From Acidimicrobiaceae bacterium (GTDB lineage: Bacteria; Actinomycetota; Acidimicrobiia; Acidimicrobiales; RAAP-2), in NCBI GenBank assembly GCA_003142095.1, contig PLON01000044.1:34369-98368 (forward strand): 64,000 nt of DNA. The letters run 5' to 3'. How positions within the stretch are numbered: the stretch's first letter is position 1; each line of letters begins with the position of its first letter. Below, piece by piece: positions 24,465-32,131 of this stretch. The notes beneath the pieces were generated by a model. It had not been told where the DNA came from. It did no database searches and was given only the letters and a program-made list of their open reading frames with translations. A program made the translations under genes and the position numbers.

Positions 24465-26201
24465 ATGCCGGGAATGGGTCAGAACAACGTTTCGTTGACC
24501 AATCCGATCGTTGTCTCAGTATTTCGGCACCATCTCTACGTCACGAGCGTCTACTGGATCATCGGTATCGCACTCGTGGCACTGCTCGGCGCGACGTTGC
24601 TGCGTCGACTGAACACCTTCAATCTTTCGAAGGCCGGACTCAGCGAACCTCGTAGTCGAACGATCCTCAGAATCGGTTTCGGGATTATCTGGGTCTTTGA
24701 CGGCATCTTGCAGTTTCAACCCGGAATGCCGCTTGGCCTAGCAAACGCCGTCGTGCGTCCGACGCTGTCGGGTGCGCCCAGTTGGCTTCACCCGCTCATG
24801 TTGCACGCGATCAATCTGTGGAACGCGCATCCCATCGATCTCGCGACGGGCACGGCGTGGATACAGGTCGGTATCGGACTCGCGCTCATTACCTCAAACG
24901 CCACCATCGGCCGCGGCGCCGCCGTCGTGGCCGCGGGCTGGGCGGGGCTCATTTGGTTAATCGGCAACGGTGCGGGCGGGGCCTTCGCGTCGGGCTCGTC
25001 GGTGCTTTTTGGGTGGCCCGGCGCCACGTTCTTTTATTTTGTGGCGGCGGTATGGATCGTGTTGCCTCCGGGGTACTTCGCCGAGCACTTTTCGCGCTGG
25101 ACGCTGCGCGTGGTCGCACTAGTCCTTCTTATTGCCGCGGTGTTGCAGTGTCTCGCGTCAGCGGGCTTTTGGCACGGCGGCAACAGCAACGCCCTGACGG
25201 CAATGTCGCGATCGATGACGGAGACGGCCCAACCGCACGCACTCGCGTGGATTGTTCGTCACGTCGGCGATCTCGCCGGGACGTTGGGTGGGGGATTTAA
25301 CGTCATCATCATTTTGTGGCTTGTCGCGTGTGCGGTCGGTCTCTGGTACGCCAGCACTCACCAGATCAACTGGCCCGTCGTGACCCTGGTCGTCGGCGCG
25401 GTGATTGTGTGGGTCGTGGGCGAGGACATCGCGATCTACGGCGGAGTGGGCACGGACATCAACTCAATGATCCCGCTCGCTCTATTGGTGTGGTGCTCCC
25501 GACCGGCGTGGCGATCCGCCGCCCCGCTGGTACGTCGTCTTCCCGAGGAGTTCCGATCGAGCTCGGGGGCGGTCGTGGCGGCCTTCGCGACGGGCATGAT
25601 CCTCTTCTCCGTGGTATCGATGGGCATTGCGTCGGTGTCGGCCGCCGAGCTGACGCTCTTCGTTGCGCAAAATGGTCCGGCGGCGTCGGTGAACACCAAG
25701 GCACCGGTGTTCACCCTGACCGATCAGCACGACGAGCCCTACCGTCTTGAGGAACACAAGGGGCGCTACATCCTGATGACCTTCCTCGACCCGGTCTGTT
25801 ACACCGACTGCCCGTTGCTCGCGGCTCAGCTTCGCCAAGTTCGCGCACAATTGCCCGCGTCGACGCCTCTCGACATCGTGGTGGTTGCGGCCAACCCGCT
25901 GCATCAAACCCTCGCTAACGTGCGACACTTCATCAAGATCCACGATCTATCGTCGGTTCCGAACTTCTATTTCGTCACGGGTTCGACGGCCAAGACTCGA
26001 AAAGTATGGAACTCGTACGGCATAAGTGTTACCAATGAGCCGGGGGACATCATGAGCATCCACTCCGACTACATGTTCATTATCAAGCCGTCGGGACGGC
26101 TACGTTGGATCATTCCCGACGACCCGCTGTCGAGCTCCGCGGGCCAGCAGTCGAGTGAGAGTGAACTGATGAGCCTCTTGCGCCAAGCCGGACTTCACTA
26201 G
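24465..26201 (+). CDS. Membrane protein fused to SCO1/SenC copper-chaperone domain
   Basis: A 578-residue fusion. Residues about 25-390 form roughly nine or ten hydrophobic helices, beginning with a segment (LRIGFGIIWVFDGILQFQPG) reminiscent of DoxX-like membrane proteins. Residues about 405-578 form an exported thioredoxin-fold SCO domain with the copper-binding pair C445-YTD-C449 and the conserved His533 in IHSDYMFII. SCO proteins deliver copper to the CuA site of oxidase subunit II, and coxB lies in the same locus. ctaG, another copper-insertion factor, begins 3 bases downstream. Free SCO proteins normally have one anchor helix; the large membrane part is unusual and its role unknown. Confidence 0.88.
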   Translation: MPGMGQNNVSLTNPIVVSVFRHHLYVTSVYWIIGIALVALLGATLLRRLNTFNLSKAGLSEPRSRTILRIGFGIIWVFDGILQFQPGMPLGLANAVVRPTLSGAPSWLHPLMLHAINLWNAHPIDLATGTAWIQVGIGLALITSNATIGRGAAVVAAGWAGLIWLIGNGAGGAFASGSSVLFGWPGATFFYFVAAVWIVLPPGYFAEHFSRWTLRVVALVLLIAAVLQCLASAGFWHGGNSNALTAMSRSMTETAQPHALAWIVRHVGDLAGTLGGGFNVIIILWLVACAVGLWYASTHQINWPVVTLVVGAVIVWVVGEDIAIYGGVGTDINSMIPLALLVWCSRPAWRSAAPLVRRLPEEFRSSSGAVVAAFATGMILFSVVSMGIASVSAAELTLFVAQNGPAASVNTKAPVFTLTDQHDEPYRLEEHKGRYILMTFLDPVCYTDCPLLAAQLRQVRAQLPASTPLDIVVVAANPLHQTLANVRHFIKIHDLSSVPNFYFVTGSTAKTRKVWNSYGISVTNEPGDIMSIHSDYMFIIKPSGRLRWIIPDDPLSSSAGQQSSESELMSLLRQAGLH

Positions 26202-26203
26202 CG

Positions 26204-27055
26204 ATGTCACCTCTGGGCGCCGTCGCCGTCCTCGGGGCTGTGGCGTCGATCGTGGCGTACTCTCGGCGTAAGACAACGCCGCTGCGCGTGAAGTGCCAGT
26301 TCGTCATCGCTTTACTCAGTTGGGCGCTTCTTTGGTACGCCACCGCGTCGCCGTTTGCCGCCAAGGGAATGGTCAGTCTCCCCGATCACATGATCGCGCA
26401 CATTCTGGTCATGTTTCTGGTGCCCATTGGCCTCGTCGGGTCGGGGGCGCTGCGCTCGATGTGGTGGATTCTGCGACCGGACTCGCGACGTCGCCTGCTT
26501 TCGTGGTGGTATCTTCGACGGACCTGGCACGCGCCGAAATGGCTGTTCCATCCCGTCACCGCGACCATTGTCCTCAACGCAGTCATGCTCGCTTCGCATA
26601 TGCCACGGATCTTCGACTACGTGATGGCGCGTACCTGGACGATGCAGTGGGTTGTCGAACCGGCCTTTCTTTTGAGCGGACTGTTCTTTTTTCACTTCAT
26701 CGTGTCGTCGCCGCCGCGCGTCAATCGGGTACGAGTTCGCTATCAACTCTTCGCGCTCCTCGTGACCTTGTTCGAGATGTTGATGCTTGCGATGTCGATG
26801 GCGATCTTTACGAAGACGTCGTGGTACAGCGTGATGGTGATGCACTCGGGCATGACTGCGATGCCCGGCATGGCTCGCTCGGCGAGCGTGGCCTTCAGCC
26901 AGCAACGTCTCGCCGCAGGGATCTTGTGGATCTGTGGTGACGGCTGGGCCGTACCGTGCTTAATTCTTGTTCTCCATCGGATCGTGAAAAAAGAAGGTTC
27001 GCTCTTCGCCGCGCTCGAGCGTCAGACCTCGCGGTTGTCGGGCGTGACCGGCTGA
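26204..27055 (+). CDS. ctaG: Cytochrome c oxidase assembly factor CtaG (caa3 type)
   Basis: Integral membrane protein thought to assist CuB insertion into oxidase subunit I. The 283 residues contain about seven hydrophobic helices and the family features LPDHMIAHILVMFLVPIGLVG, the Met/His-rich VMVMHSGMTAMPGMARS and a final helix ILWICGDGWAVPCLILVLHR. It belongs to the caa3_CtaG family, not the periplasmic Cox11 type. It starts 3 bases after the SCO-fusion gene, so both copper-handling genes are coexpressed. The 3' end overlaps the convergent small membrane gene by 34 bases. Confidence 0.9.
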   Translation: MSPLGAVAVLGAVASIVAYSRRKTTPLRVKCQFVIALLSWALLWYATASPFAAKGMVSLPDHMIAHILVMFLVPIGLVGSGALRSMWWILRPDSRRRLLSWWYLRRTWHAPKWLFHPVTATIVLNAVMLASHMPRIFDYVMARTWTMQWVVEPAFLLSGLFFFHFIVSSPPRVNRVRVRYQLFALLVTLFEMLMLAMSMAIFTKTSWYSVMVMHSGMTAMPGMARSASVAFSQQRLAAGILWICGDGWAVPCLILVLHRIVKKEGSLFAALERQTSRLSGVTG

Positions 27056-27366
27056 TCGGACTGGTGGATCGAGGCCAGGTAGGCGTTCCAGGCCTCGAGG
27101 CGCGCGTCGTCTTCGACGCCCTTGGAACGCTTGACTTTTACTTGTCCGCGCTCTTCACGCAGCATCTTCTTCCACATATAAATGGCGTAGATGCCGAGGG
27201 CGGGCCACTCCACCACGTAGGCCCACGAGAGAATGTTGCCCGAGAGCGCGCGGTACATTTCGAAGGCGAAGGCCGGTATGCACATGAGCTCGGCGAGAAA
27301 GAGCCCTAGATGGATCCTGAAGATGTTCTTAGGTTCACCCGCCACTTCAGGTGACTTTAGCGCCAA
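27022..27366 (-). CDS. Small membrane protein of unknown function
   Basis: A 114-residue protein with two hydrophobic segments (HLGLFLAELMCIPAFAFEMY and ILSWAYVVEWPALGIYAIYMW) and a charged cytoplasmic-looking tail (KMLREERGQVKVKRSKG). The tail overlaps ctaG by 34 bases on the opposite strand. The frame opens at a TTG; a GTG seven codons in is an alternative start, and neither has a clear SD. Position within the oxidase locus suggests a relation to it, but this is not shown by the sequence. Confidence 0.65.
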   Translation of the reverse strand: MALKSPEVAGEPKNIFRIHLGLFLAELMCIPAFAFEMYRALSGNILSWAYVVEWPALGIYAIYMWKKMLREERGQVKVKRSKGVEDDARLEAWNAYLASIHQSDQPVTPDNREV

Positions 27367-27454
27367 ATTATTGCGCTCTTACAGTACGGTATGTACGGCG
27401 AACGGGGAAGTGAGAACAATCACAACCCGATGAGAAAGCGTCAAAGGAGATTGA

Positions 27455-28135
27455 ATGATTCGCTCCAAGTCCCTTGGGGTAGCCCTGGCCTCGGTGCTGC
27501 TCGGCGGTGGCGCACTGGCGCTCGCGGGCTTTGCGTTGGCCAGCGCCACGCCCCATCAAACACCGTTGAAGTGCGTAGAAAGCACCACCAAAGCTCACAC
27601 CTGCAACGTCACGCTGAGTACTTTTCCCGACTCACTTGAGGGCGTTCACGGCGCCAACGGCGGGCCACACCCCGACTGGGTGACCTACTCGAATGACAAC
27701 GTCGACGTGCCGGCGCACACCACCATTGACGTCACCATTGACCAGTACGACACGGGTGGCGCGGCAGACAACCCCTTCTTTGACAACGTGATCGGTACGA
27801 ACGGCGGCTTTGACACCGTGAACGGCGTCGTGACGCGACACGTCGGTGCGAACGACATCGGGCATACCTTTACGTTGCGCGGAATTCCCGGAAACGGCAA
27901 GACCCTTTTCCTCTCCGTACCTCTGCCCTACAACCACGGCACGACGGATCCCGTGAAATTAGACACTGGTGCGTACCCCAAGCCCGTCGTCGTGAAGTTC
28001 TCATTCACGACCGGCGGCCCGACCGTGTACGAGTTCAACTGCGAATTTCCCTGCGGTGGTGGCCGTGAAGGCGCCGGCTTCGGCTACGCCATGAGCAGTT
28101 ATGGCTACATGTCCGGCACGTTCACGGTTCAATAA
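27455..28135 (+). CDS. Secreted cupredoxin-like protein with CxxxC loop
   Basis: A 226-residue exported protein: Arg/Lys N-terminus, a long hydrophobic segment and a probable cleavage site near ALASA (about residue 31). The mature part is beta-rich. It ends in FNCEFPCGGGREGAGFG and YGYMSGTFTV, a loop resembling the copper loop of cupredoxins. Candidate ligands are His137 (GHTFTL), Cys196, Cys200 and Met213 or Met219. The second His of a standard CuA site (CxxxCxxxH) is absent. Two further cysteines (40 and 50) may form a disulfide. It has an SD (GGAG) and directly precedes coxB in the same operon, so it may be an extra copper subunit or electron carrier (inference). Confidence 0.75.
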   Translation: MIRSKSLGVALASVLLGGGALALAGFALASATPHQTPLKCVESTTKAHTCNVTLSTFPDSLEGVHGANGGPHPDWVTYSNDNVDVPAHTTIDVTIDQYDTGGAADNPFFDNVIGTNGGFDTVNGVVTRHVGANDIGHTFTLRGIPGNGKTLFLSVPLPYNHGTTDPVKLDTGAYPKPVVVKFSFTTGGPTVYEFNCEFPCGGGREGAGFGYAMSSYGYMSGTFTVQ

Positions 28136-28144
28136 GGAGACTCT

Positions 28145-28876
28145 GTGGCTACTTCTAGTACTAAGCGATCGCTGACAAGGTTCTATTGGGCCTGGGGAAT
28201 ATTGACGGTCGTCGGCGTGGTGCTGTCAATATGGCTGCCCCATCGTTACGTGCCGCGCATGATGAGCAACGACGGGAATCTGTCGCTAACGACCATGATT
28301 CTCTTCAGTGTCTTGGCGGCACCGGTCGCTTCCGGTGTCTACGCGGCAGCGCTTCACATCATGCACGCCGACCGCTACCGCGGAGAGGGCGTGCCGCCGG
28401 CGGCCGAGCCGATTCGTGAGAACACCAAGTTGCTCGTGACGTGGCTCACGGTCTCTGCGGTGTTGACCGTCTTCGTGCTGGTCTGGGGCCTCGGCGCCTT
28501 GGCGGCAGAAAACTCAACTTCGGGAAATCCGCTGGTCGTGGACGTGACCGGTCAGCAGTGGGTGTGGACGTTTGCCTACCCCGGAACCCACGTGGTCTCA
28601 AACGAACTGTACGTACCTGACAATCGTGAAGTCGAGTTTCGCGTCACGTCACTTGACGTCACCCATGGCTTTTGGGTCGTGAACTTTGGTGTCCAGGTCG
28701 ACGCGAACCCTGGAGTCATTACGACCATCCATACGACCCCCGACAAACTTGGCACGATCGAGGTTCGATGTGAGCAGTTCTGTGGACTTAACCACGCGTT
28801 CATGGACGCGATTGGCCACGTCGTCACCCCGTCACAATTCTCTGCTTGGCTCTCGAGCCAGCCGCAGGGAGCGTAG
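28145..28876 (+). CDS. coxB: Cytochrome c oxidase subunit II
   Basis: Carries the CuA electron-entry site of the heme-copper oxidase. The 243-residue protein has three hydrophobic segments (about 13-32, 48-74 and 98-121), one more than canonical subunit II, before the exported cupredoxin domain. All CuA ligands are visible: His174 in VTHGFW, then Cys209, Cys213, His217 and Met220 in the C-terminal loop CEQFCGLNHAFM. The GTG start follows AAGGAG at 6 bases. No cytochrome c domain is fused to the C-terminus. It lies 8 bases upstream of coxA. Confidence 0.94.
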   Translation: MATSSTKRSLTRFYWAWGILTVVGVVLSIWLPHRYVPRMMSNDGNLSLTTMILFSVLAAPVASGVYAAALHIMHADRYRGEGVPPAAEPIRENTKLLVTWLTVSAVLTVFVLVWGLGALAAENSTSGNPLVVDVTGQQWVWTFAYPGTHVVSNELYVPDNREVEFRVTSLDVTHGFWVVNFGVQVDANPGVITTIHTTPDKLGTIEVRCEQFCGLNHAFMDAIGHVVTPSQFSAWLSSQPQGA

Positions 28877-28884
28877 GAGGCATC

Positions 28885-30750
28885 ATGACCACAACTCTTG
28901 AACACACGGCAACTTCCGCCGAACCCCGCGGCGGGGGACTGGCGCGTCACCAAAACTTCGGCACCGCCATCGTCGCCGGCGTGATCCTCGCCTGGGTCGG
29001 CTGGTTTGTCGCGCGCCACCTCTTCTGGAGCGGAAGCGACAACTGGTCCGACCAGGTAGCGACCATGACGGCCACAGGCTGGATGATTGGCTTTTGGATT
29101 GGGATCGGCGCTTTCAACGCGCCGTTTCGTTGGTTAGTCGGTAACGACAACTCTCGCGACGAAGATCTCTACTACGCGGGGTACAAGCAGGGACGTGCAC
29201 GGTACTGGAAGTACACGACGGACCACAAGGTCGTCGGTGTTCAGTACATCATCCTGACGATGTCTTTGTTGGCCGTCGGCGGCATCCTCGCGATGGCGAT
29301 TCGCACCGAACTGATTGTGCCCGGTACCCACTTCGTGAACCAGCAGGTCTATAACAGCTTCATCGCCATTCACGGAATGGTCATGATCTTGGCCCTCATC
29401 GTGGCGGTCGCGGGGCCGTGGGGCAACTTCGTCATGCCGATCATGGTCGGCGCTCGAGACATGGCGTTTCCACGACTGAACGCACTTAGCCTCTGGACCC
29501 TCGTTAGTGCGGCCTTTCTGCTCGTTACGGTCCTGGCGGTCGGTGGTCTGCCCGTTGGTTGGGTAGTTCTTGGCACCATTTCTGACCAAGCCGGTGTCGG
29601 GATGGACTTCTTCGCCATGACCATTGTCGTCTTTACAGTGTCGACAACTGTGGCCAGTATCAACCTGATCACCACGGTCATTACCATGCGAACCAAGGGG
29701 ATGACCCTTGACCGGCTTCCCATATTCGTGTGGGGCACCATGATCACAGCGGTGCTTGCCTTGTACGCTTTTCCGTTCTTCTTCGTGGCAGAACTGAACC
29801 AAATCCTTGACCGCACAGTGTCGACGAGCTTCTACGTCGCCTCCGGCGGTGGTACGAGTTGGCTCCAAGCGAACCTCTTCTGGCTCATGGGACACCCCGA
29901 GGTCTACGTCATCTTGATCCCGGCCGTGGCGGCGCTCTTTGAGATCTCTTCGGTCATGGCGCGAAAGCCACTCTTTAGTTATAAAACCGCCATAGGAGCG
30001 ATGGTCGCCCTCTCGGGACTGTCGGCTCTCGTGTGGGCGCACCACATGTTCACGTCGGGCTGGGCGCCCACCCTGGGAGGACCGTTCATGGTGACGACGG
30101 AAGTCATCTCCATTCCGACCGGCATCTTCTTCCTGGTTCTCGTGGGTACGCTCTGGCGCGGCAACGTCTGGATGAGGTTACCGACGCTGTGGATGTTCGG
30201 TTTCATCTTTAACTTCATCGTCGGCGGAGTTACCGGGATATACCTCTCGGACATTCCCCTCGACGAGCAACTGCACGGAACCATGTTCGTCACGGCCCAC
30301 TTCCACTACATCTTCGTGGGATCAGTGCTGTTCGGCGCGATTGCGGCGTTGGCGTTCTGGTTCCCGAAGGTGACGGGGAGATTCCTTGACGAGAGACTGG
30401 GTCGCTACTCATTCTGGCTCGTGTTCATTGGCGTACAATTAACTTTCGGCGCCATGTTCCTCTCAGGACTGAAGGGCATGCCACGACGTGACGCGTCCTA
30501 CAGCCTGGCCTTTGAGCACACGAACTTCATCTCGACGATCGGTGCGTACATCATCATGGCGGGCATGCTCATTCTGCTCGGCGCGATCATCACCTCGTGG
30601 CGTAAGGGTGAACCGTCCGGGCCGAACCCGTGGCACGCCAACTCGCTTGAGTGGCAGGTACCTACACCCGTGCCGCTCGAGAACTTCCTCGAAGATCCAG
30701 TCATTACGCAAGACCCCTACCACTACGGAGAGGAACTGGTGCGTCCATGA
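28885..30750 (+). CDS. coxA: Cytochrome c oxidase subunit I
   Basis: Catalytic subunit with heme a, heme a3 and CuB; reduces O2 and pumps protons. The 621-residue protein has AIHGMVMIL (low-spin heme His), GNFVMPIMVGARDMAFPRLN, the CuB ligands and A1-type Glu in MGHPEVYVILIP, HHMF, and TAHFHYIFVG (heme His pair). Two extra hydrophobic segments at about 26-46 and 62-84 precede canonical helix I, making the N-terminus longer than usual. The start at 28885 follows AGGAGG by 4 bases; an upstream in-frame start would lie in coxB. Confidence 0.96.
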   Translation: MTTTLEHTATSAEPRGGGLARHQNFGTAIVAGVILAWVGWFVARHLFWSGSDNWSDQVATMTATGWMIGFWIGIGAFNAPFRWLVGNDNSRDEDLYYAGYKQGRARYWKYTTDHKVVGVQYIILTMSLLAVGGILAMAIRTELIVPGTHFVNQQVYNSFIAIHGMVMILALIVAVAGPWGNFVMPIMVGARDMAFPRLNALSLWTLVSAAFLLVTVLAVGGLPVGWVVLGTISDQAGVGMDFFAMTIVVFTVSTTVASINLITTVITMRTKGMTLDRLPIFVWGTMITAVLALYAFPFFFVAELNQILDRTVSTSFYVASGGGTSWLQANLFWLMGHPEVYVILIPAVAALFEISSVMARKPLFSYKTAIGAMVALSGLSALVWAHHMFTSGWAPTLGGPFMVTTEVISIPTGIFFLVLVGTLWRGNVWMRLPTLWMFGFIFNFIVGGVTGIYLSDIPLDEQLHGTMFVTAHFHYIFVGSVLFGAIAALAFWFPKVTGRFLDERLGRYSFWLVFIGVQLTFGAMFLSGLKGMPRRDASYSLAFEHTNFISTIGAYIIMAGMLILLGAIITSWRKGEPSGPNPWHANSLEWQVPTPVPLENFLEDPVITQDPYHYGEELVRP

Positions 30751-31493
30751 GCATCGCCGATATCGAACCTCAGAGCGAGATGCACGGTGGCACAGAGGGC
30801 CACCACGAAGATCCCGTAAAGGTCGACGGACGTCAGCGTGTAGGTATTTGGTTGTTCATCGGCGCCGACGTCGTCACGGTGGCGGCGATACTCTTCACGT
30901 ATCTCTATCTGCGCGGTGTTGACACTGCCGGTCACTGGATGGAGATGGAGGGGTACAAGGGGAACCTGCATACGTACGCGTTCTGGGAGAACCAGTATCT
31001 GAACGGTACGCTCGCGAACCCCAAGGCGATTTACGTCGGGACGCTCTCGGCGGGCCTGCAGTGGCTGACGGCGGGACTCACGGTCGTTAGCGCCGCGGTG
31101 CTGTGGTTCGGAGAGAAGGGCCTGCGCGCAACGAAGAACGCGAAGGCGTTCTCCCCGGTCGCGGTAGTAGCGATGCTGCTTACCTTGGCCGGCGTGGTCG
31201 TGTCCGCGATCCAGTTGCGCGACATTCCTCAGATCTTCGTCGCGGTGAACGACTCCATCACGATGTCCTACACCACGTACGACTCGGCGATGATGGCCAT
31301 CGTCGGTTCGACGCTGGGCCACCTGGTGCTCCTCGCCTTCCTCGGACTCGGTCTCGCAATTCGATCCGCCCGCGGTGCGATCAGCGGAGAGAAGTGGTAT
31401 CAAGTTCGACTGGTTCGCTATTTCTGGGTCTGGGTCGCTATTTCGAGCGTTGTTACAACGCTGATTACGACTAGCATTAACACGGTTCACTAA
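30747..31493 (+). CDS. coxC: Cytochrome c oxidase subunit III
   Basis: Core membrane subunit that supports proton uptake and oxidase stability. The 248-residue protein has five or so hydrophobic helices and the family segment QRVGIWLFIGADVVTVAAILF, where the usual conserved Glu of FIASE is replaced by Asp. Later segments SAGLQWLTAGLTVVSA and GHLVLLAFLGLGLA fit helices IV-VI. The ATG overlaps the coxA stop (ATGA). No separate subunit IV gene follows; the next gene is pyrR behind a regulated leader. Confidence 0.9.
   Translation: MSIADIEPQSEMHGGTEGHHEDPVKVDGRQRVGIWLFIGADVVTVAAILFTYLYLRGVDTAGHWMEMEGYKGNLHTYAFWENQYLNGTLANPKAIYVGTLSAGLQWLTAGLTVVSAAVLWFGEKGLRATKNAKAFSPVAVVAMLLTLAGVVVSAIQLRDIPQIFVAVNDSITMSYTTYDSAMMAIVGSTLGHLVLLAFLGLGLAIRSARGAISGEKWYQVRLVRYFWVWVAISSVVTTLITTSINTVH
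31450..31477 (+). promoter_or_regulatory. Probable promoter of the pyr operon inside coxC
   Basis: TTGTTA at 31450-31455 and TAGCAT at 31472-31477 are separated by 16 bases. Transcription from about 31484 would give an 80-85 base leader that includes the PyrR-binding hairpin. Confidence 0.5.
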
Positions 31494-31501
31494 GACAACA
31501 G

Positions 31502-31563
31502 CTCCTCGGGCGTGCCCGGGGGACTGTCGTGAAACGAGTCCTGCGAGGCTCGTACGACAGGAG
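31502..31563 (+). promoter_or_regulatory. PyrR-binding leader hairpin controlling the pyr operon
   Basis: AGTCCTGCGAGGCT at 31537-31550 matches the known PyrR RNA-binding consensus. It sits in a hairpin: ACGAG (31534-31538) pairs with CTCGT (31549-31553), and CTGTCGT (31524-31530) pairs with ACGACAG (31554-31560). The lower stem ends on the SD (AGGAG, 31559-31563). CTCCTC at 31502-31507 could pair with that SD in an alternative fold. No U-tract follows, so translational rather than transcriptional control is likely, as reported for mycobacterial PyrR. Confidence 0.8.
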
Positions 31564-31567
31564 AGAA

Positions 31568-32131
31568 ATGACGAACGACGACGAACGCCTGGCGCCCTCG
31601 CGCGGTGCGGGGTTTGTGGCGAAGAGCCAACTCCTTTCTGAGGATGACGTTGCGCGCGCACTAACGCGGATGGCCCACGAGATCGTCGAACGCAACCGCG
31701 ATCTCAAAATGGTGTCGCTGATTGGTCTTCAGACCGGCGGCGAACCCATCGCCCAGCGACTGGTGAGTCTTCTCGGTGACGTCGCCGGAGAAGCTCCGCC
31801 GCTCGGGCTGCTCGACGTGTCGTTCTACCGCGATGACCTGTCATTGAATCCTGTGCCGCGCTCGTCGCACACCGTTATCGATCACGACCTGACGGACCGC
31901 ACGGTGGTGCTGGTCGACGACGTTCTCTTTACTGGTCGCACCATTCGCGCGGCTCTCAACGCGCTCACCGACTGGGGCCGACCCCGCTCGGTTCAACTGG
32001 CGGTCATGGTCGACCGCGGGCATCGCGAACTACCGATCCGACCGGACTACGTCGGAAAGAATCTCCCGACGTCGCTGGACGAAGACATCAAGGCCACCCT
32101 CGAGGGCGTCTGGATCGGGACGAGTTCCTGA
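31568..32131 (+). CDS. pyrR: Pyrimidine operon regulator PyrR
   Basis: UMP-responsive RNA-binding regulator of the pyr operon, with weak uracil phosphoribosyltransferase activity in many species. The 187-residue protein has the PRTase fold: VSLIGLQTGGEPIAQRL near 45-61, DVSFYRDDLS, the PRPP-binding motif VVLVDDVLFTGRTIRAALNAL, and VQLAVMVDRGHRELPI. The start at 31568 follows the AGGAG of the leader at 4 bases; an upstream in-frame start would lie in the hairpin. Its stop overlaps pyrB by one base (TGATG). Confidence 0.96.
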   Translation: MTNDDERLAPSRGAGFVAKSQLLSEDDVARALTRMAHEIVERNRDLKMVSLIGLQTGGEPIAQRLVSLLGDVAGEAPPLGLLDVSFYRDDLSLNPVPRSSHTVIDHDLTDRTVVLVDDVLFTGRTIRAALNALTDWGRPRSVQLAVMVDRGHRELPIRPDYVGKNLPTSLDEDIKATLEGVWIGTSS

